Of a stretch of 27,200 nucleotides of DNA, positions 25,934-27,200 are shown piece by piece. The notes beneath the pieces are model-generated. The model made no database searches. It was not told the DNA's origin and saw only the letters and a program-made list of their open reading frames with translations. Origin of the DNA: an uncultured Cellvibrio sp. (GTDB taxonomy: Bacteria > Pseudomonadota > Gammaproteobacteria > Pseudomonadales > Cellvibrionaceae); assembly GCA_946481095.1 (NCBI GenBank), contig CAMLML010000065.1, positions 1 through 27,200 on the forward strand, read 5' to 3'. How positions within the stretch are numbered: the stretch's first letter is position 1; each line of letters starts with the position of its first letter. A program made the translations under genes and the position numbers.

Positions 25934-26864
25934 TCGTTACATGCATGCCGTTGCACAGGCATTACCGGAAAGTCGTCGCGAAGAAATTACGCGCGAATTA
26001 AAAGCCAATATCCTCGACAAGCTGGAAGCACTTGCTGAAGAAAAAGGCCGCGAACCCAGCGATGAAGAAATATCAGCTGTATTGAAAGACCTGGGGCATC
26101 CGCAAAAAGTGGCGGGGAGTTTTTTAACAGGGCAGCAGCTTGTCAGTACAGAATTGTTTCCGTTTTACAAACAAACACTGCATTACGGATTGATTCTGGT
26201 TTTGATTCTCGCGTTGATTCAACTCGGTACCCATTTGCTCAACACGGGACATTTGTCGGTCGCCAATTTTTTCTACGAGATGATACATAAATCTTTGATC
26301 ATGTTTGCGTCTGTGACGGGTGTTTTTTATCTGTTGAGCAACCCTGTCGGCGGTAAAGATTATTTTGATCCCTACCAATGCTGGTCGCCTGAAAAATTAC
26401 CACTCGCGACTCGCCCTTGGCAAAGAATTAGTAGCTGTGAACAAAGTTTTGAATTTGCGGCGGATGTATTTTTTCTGTTGATGCTAAACCATACGCTCTG
26501 GATGTCGGCAACTCAATTGCAAGAATTGACCATCACCTTTGCTGAACCGGTCACTGTTTGGATTCCGATAATGTCCGCTATTTTAATTGGCTCGCTTCTT
26601 CTGGGAATCTGGAAATTGATTTATCGCTACTGGACGGTCACTCTGTTGATATTGGATGCCATTATTACGTTTGTTAGTGCAATCGTTCTATTGATCGTAA
26701 GCCGAATTAATCCGATTGTAATAGATATTTCTGCAACCGGGGAACATGCAGAAAGAATGCAAATCACCAATAAAGTGATTGAGATTGGTTTGTTTTGGGT
26801 AGGATTATTTCTGGTGTTTATGGCAGGGTTGAGTGTTTATCGTGCATGGAAGTTGTCGCGATAA
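25920..26864 (+). CDS. HAAS-domain membrane protein
   Basis: This 314-residue protein begins with a HAAS-type signalling domain (about residues 1-75). It has the pattern MKLIDRYMHAVAQALPESRREEI and DEEISAVLKDLGHPQKVA, with a helical region between. About six hydrophobic segments follow (for example 87-108, 120-140, 180-200, 218-238, 242-265 and 288-308). HAAS proteins are usually encoded beside PadR regulators, and the domain is thought to pass a membrane signal to PadR. Here the gene starts inside padR (14-bp overlap, ribosome site GGAGG inside padR), which fits that pairing. The substrate or stimulus is not known. Confidence 0.88.
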   Translation: MKLIDRYMHAVAQALPESRREEITRELKANILDKLEALAEEKGREPSDEEISAVLKDLGHPQKVAGSFLTGQQLVSTELFPFYKQTLHYGLILVLILALIQLGTHLLNTGHLSVANFFYEMIHKSLIMFASVTGVFYLLSNPVGGKDYFDPYQCWSPEKLPLATRPWQRISSCEQSFEFAADVFFLLMLNHTLWMSATQLQELTITFAEPVTVWIPIMSAILIGSLLLGIWKLIYRYWTVTLLILDAIITFVSAIVLLIVSRINPIVIDISATGEHAERMQITNKVIEIGLFWVGLFLVFMAGLSVYRAWKLSR

Positions 26865-26873
26865 AAATAGAAA

Positions 26874-26913
26874 ATGCATGACGAGTTTGCAGCTAACGAC
26901 ACTCGTCATGCAT
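26874..26913. terminator. Bidirectional hairpin between convergent genes
   Basis: ATGCATGACGAGT (26874-26886) pairs perfectly with ACTCGTCATGCAT (26901-26913) around a 14-nt loop. It lies between the stop codons of two convergent genes (26864 and 26926), a position suited to terminating both. No T run follows, so classical intrinsic termination is not shown. Confidence 0.6.
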
Positions 26914-26925
26914 CAAAACAAAAAC

Positions 26926-27200
26926 TTAATTTGCCAAACGCTCCGCATATTCCTTTTCCAACTGCGTATGCACTTTCCAAAAACCTTGCGGGGTTTTGCC
27001 GTTTAAAATATCGCGCAGGATATTCAAATGTGTGTGCCAGCCGGAAGAAACGCTCAAGCGGGTGTTGGCGTTGGTTAAGCGTTTGTGGGTGACGGTGAGT
27101 TTGACTTGATCTTGTTGTTGGACCAATTCGAAACTGACTTCGGATTCTTCTTCTGAACCTGCGTTCCAGATGTAGCTTAAAAGCTGTAACGGCTTGCAAG
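26926..27200 (-). CDS. SRPBCC/AHSA1-like protein, C-terminal part (cut by window edge)
   Basis: The frame runs from the window edge to a stop at 26926, with about 91 codons visible. It encodes the C-terminal half of an AHSA1/START-like (SRPBCC) protein: PLQLLSYIWNAGSEEESEVS, then FELVQQQDQVKLTVTHKRL and SSGWHTHLNILRDILNG, ending KEYAERLAN. The GWHTHLNIL segment is typical of the long C-terminal helix of such proteins. Members bind small hydrophobic ligands and are often paired with ArsR-type regulators; no regulator is visible here because the upstream side is outside the window. Confidence 0.82.
   Translation of the reverse strand, partial: CKPLQLLSYIWNAGSEEESEVSFELVQQQDQVKLTVTHKRLTNANTRLSVSSGWHTHLNILRDILNGKTPQGFWKVHTQLEKEYAERLAN

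Overview
The window looks like chromosomal DNA of a gammaproteobacterium close to Cellvibrio (Cellvibrionaceae). This is inferred from gene content and protein similarity recalled from memory: a secreted family-3 glycosidase with a PA14 insert, a Crp/Vfr-type regulator nearly identical to the pseudomonad protein, Coq7, AmpD/AmpE/AmpG, and short palindromic repeats at gene ends. Base composition is moderate and even. I see no rRNA, tRNA, CRISPR array, insertion sequence or prophage, so this is mostly core genome with small accessory inserts.

Layout. (1) 1-4392, minus strand: a chemosensory cluster read MCP, two STAS proteins, a receiver-PP2C-HATPase protein, a CheY-like receiver, then CheA (cut by the window edge). 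It joins a chemotaxis-type relay to a partner-switching (anti-anti-sigma) relay. (2) 4556-6844, minus: class I fumarase behind a membrane-anchored coiled-coil protein. (3) 7099-9350, plus: ahpC and ahpF, separated by a 120-bp palindromic repeat. (4) 9436-10620, minus: nhaA, bracketed by two REP/REPIN-like elements. (5) 10892-13618, minus: sodB, groL and groS, with a readable sigma-32-type promoter before groS. (6) 13827-14612, minus: a TacA/TacT-type toxin-antitoxin pair with a palindromic operator over its promoter. (7) 14679-16692, minus: an AmpG-like permease and FxsA. A second copy of the GC-rich repeat follows, then yajQ, ampE, ampD and a Ycf46-type AAA ATPase in overlapping order. (8) 20466-23129, minus: the exported GH3 enzyme. 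(9) 23301-27200: coq7 (plus), an OsmC-family protein (minus), crp from a TTG start (plus), a PadR/HAAS membrane-protein pair (plus) with two palindromic operators, and the C-terminal part of an SRPBCC/AHSA1-like protein (minus).

How the genes work together. AhpCF, SodB and GroESL are stress functions. AmpG imports anhydro-muropeptides, AmpD cleaves them, and AmpE is a membrane partner, so muropeptide recycling and beta-lactamase signalling genes lie within 4 kb; no ampC or ampR is visible. The most unusual region is the first 4.4 kb, where two STAS antagonists and their likely kinase/phosphatase sit inside a chemosensory operon. The other points worth checking are regulatory: the repeat between ahpC and ahpF, the repeats that supply or overlap stop codons, the toxin-antitoxin operator, and the paired PadR operators 21 bp apart.
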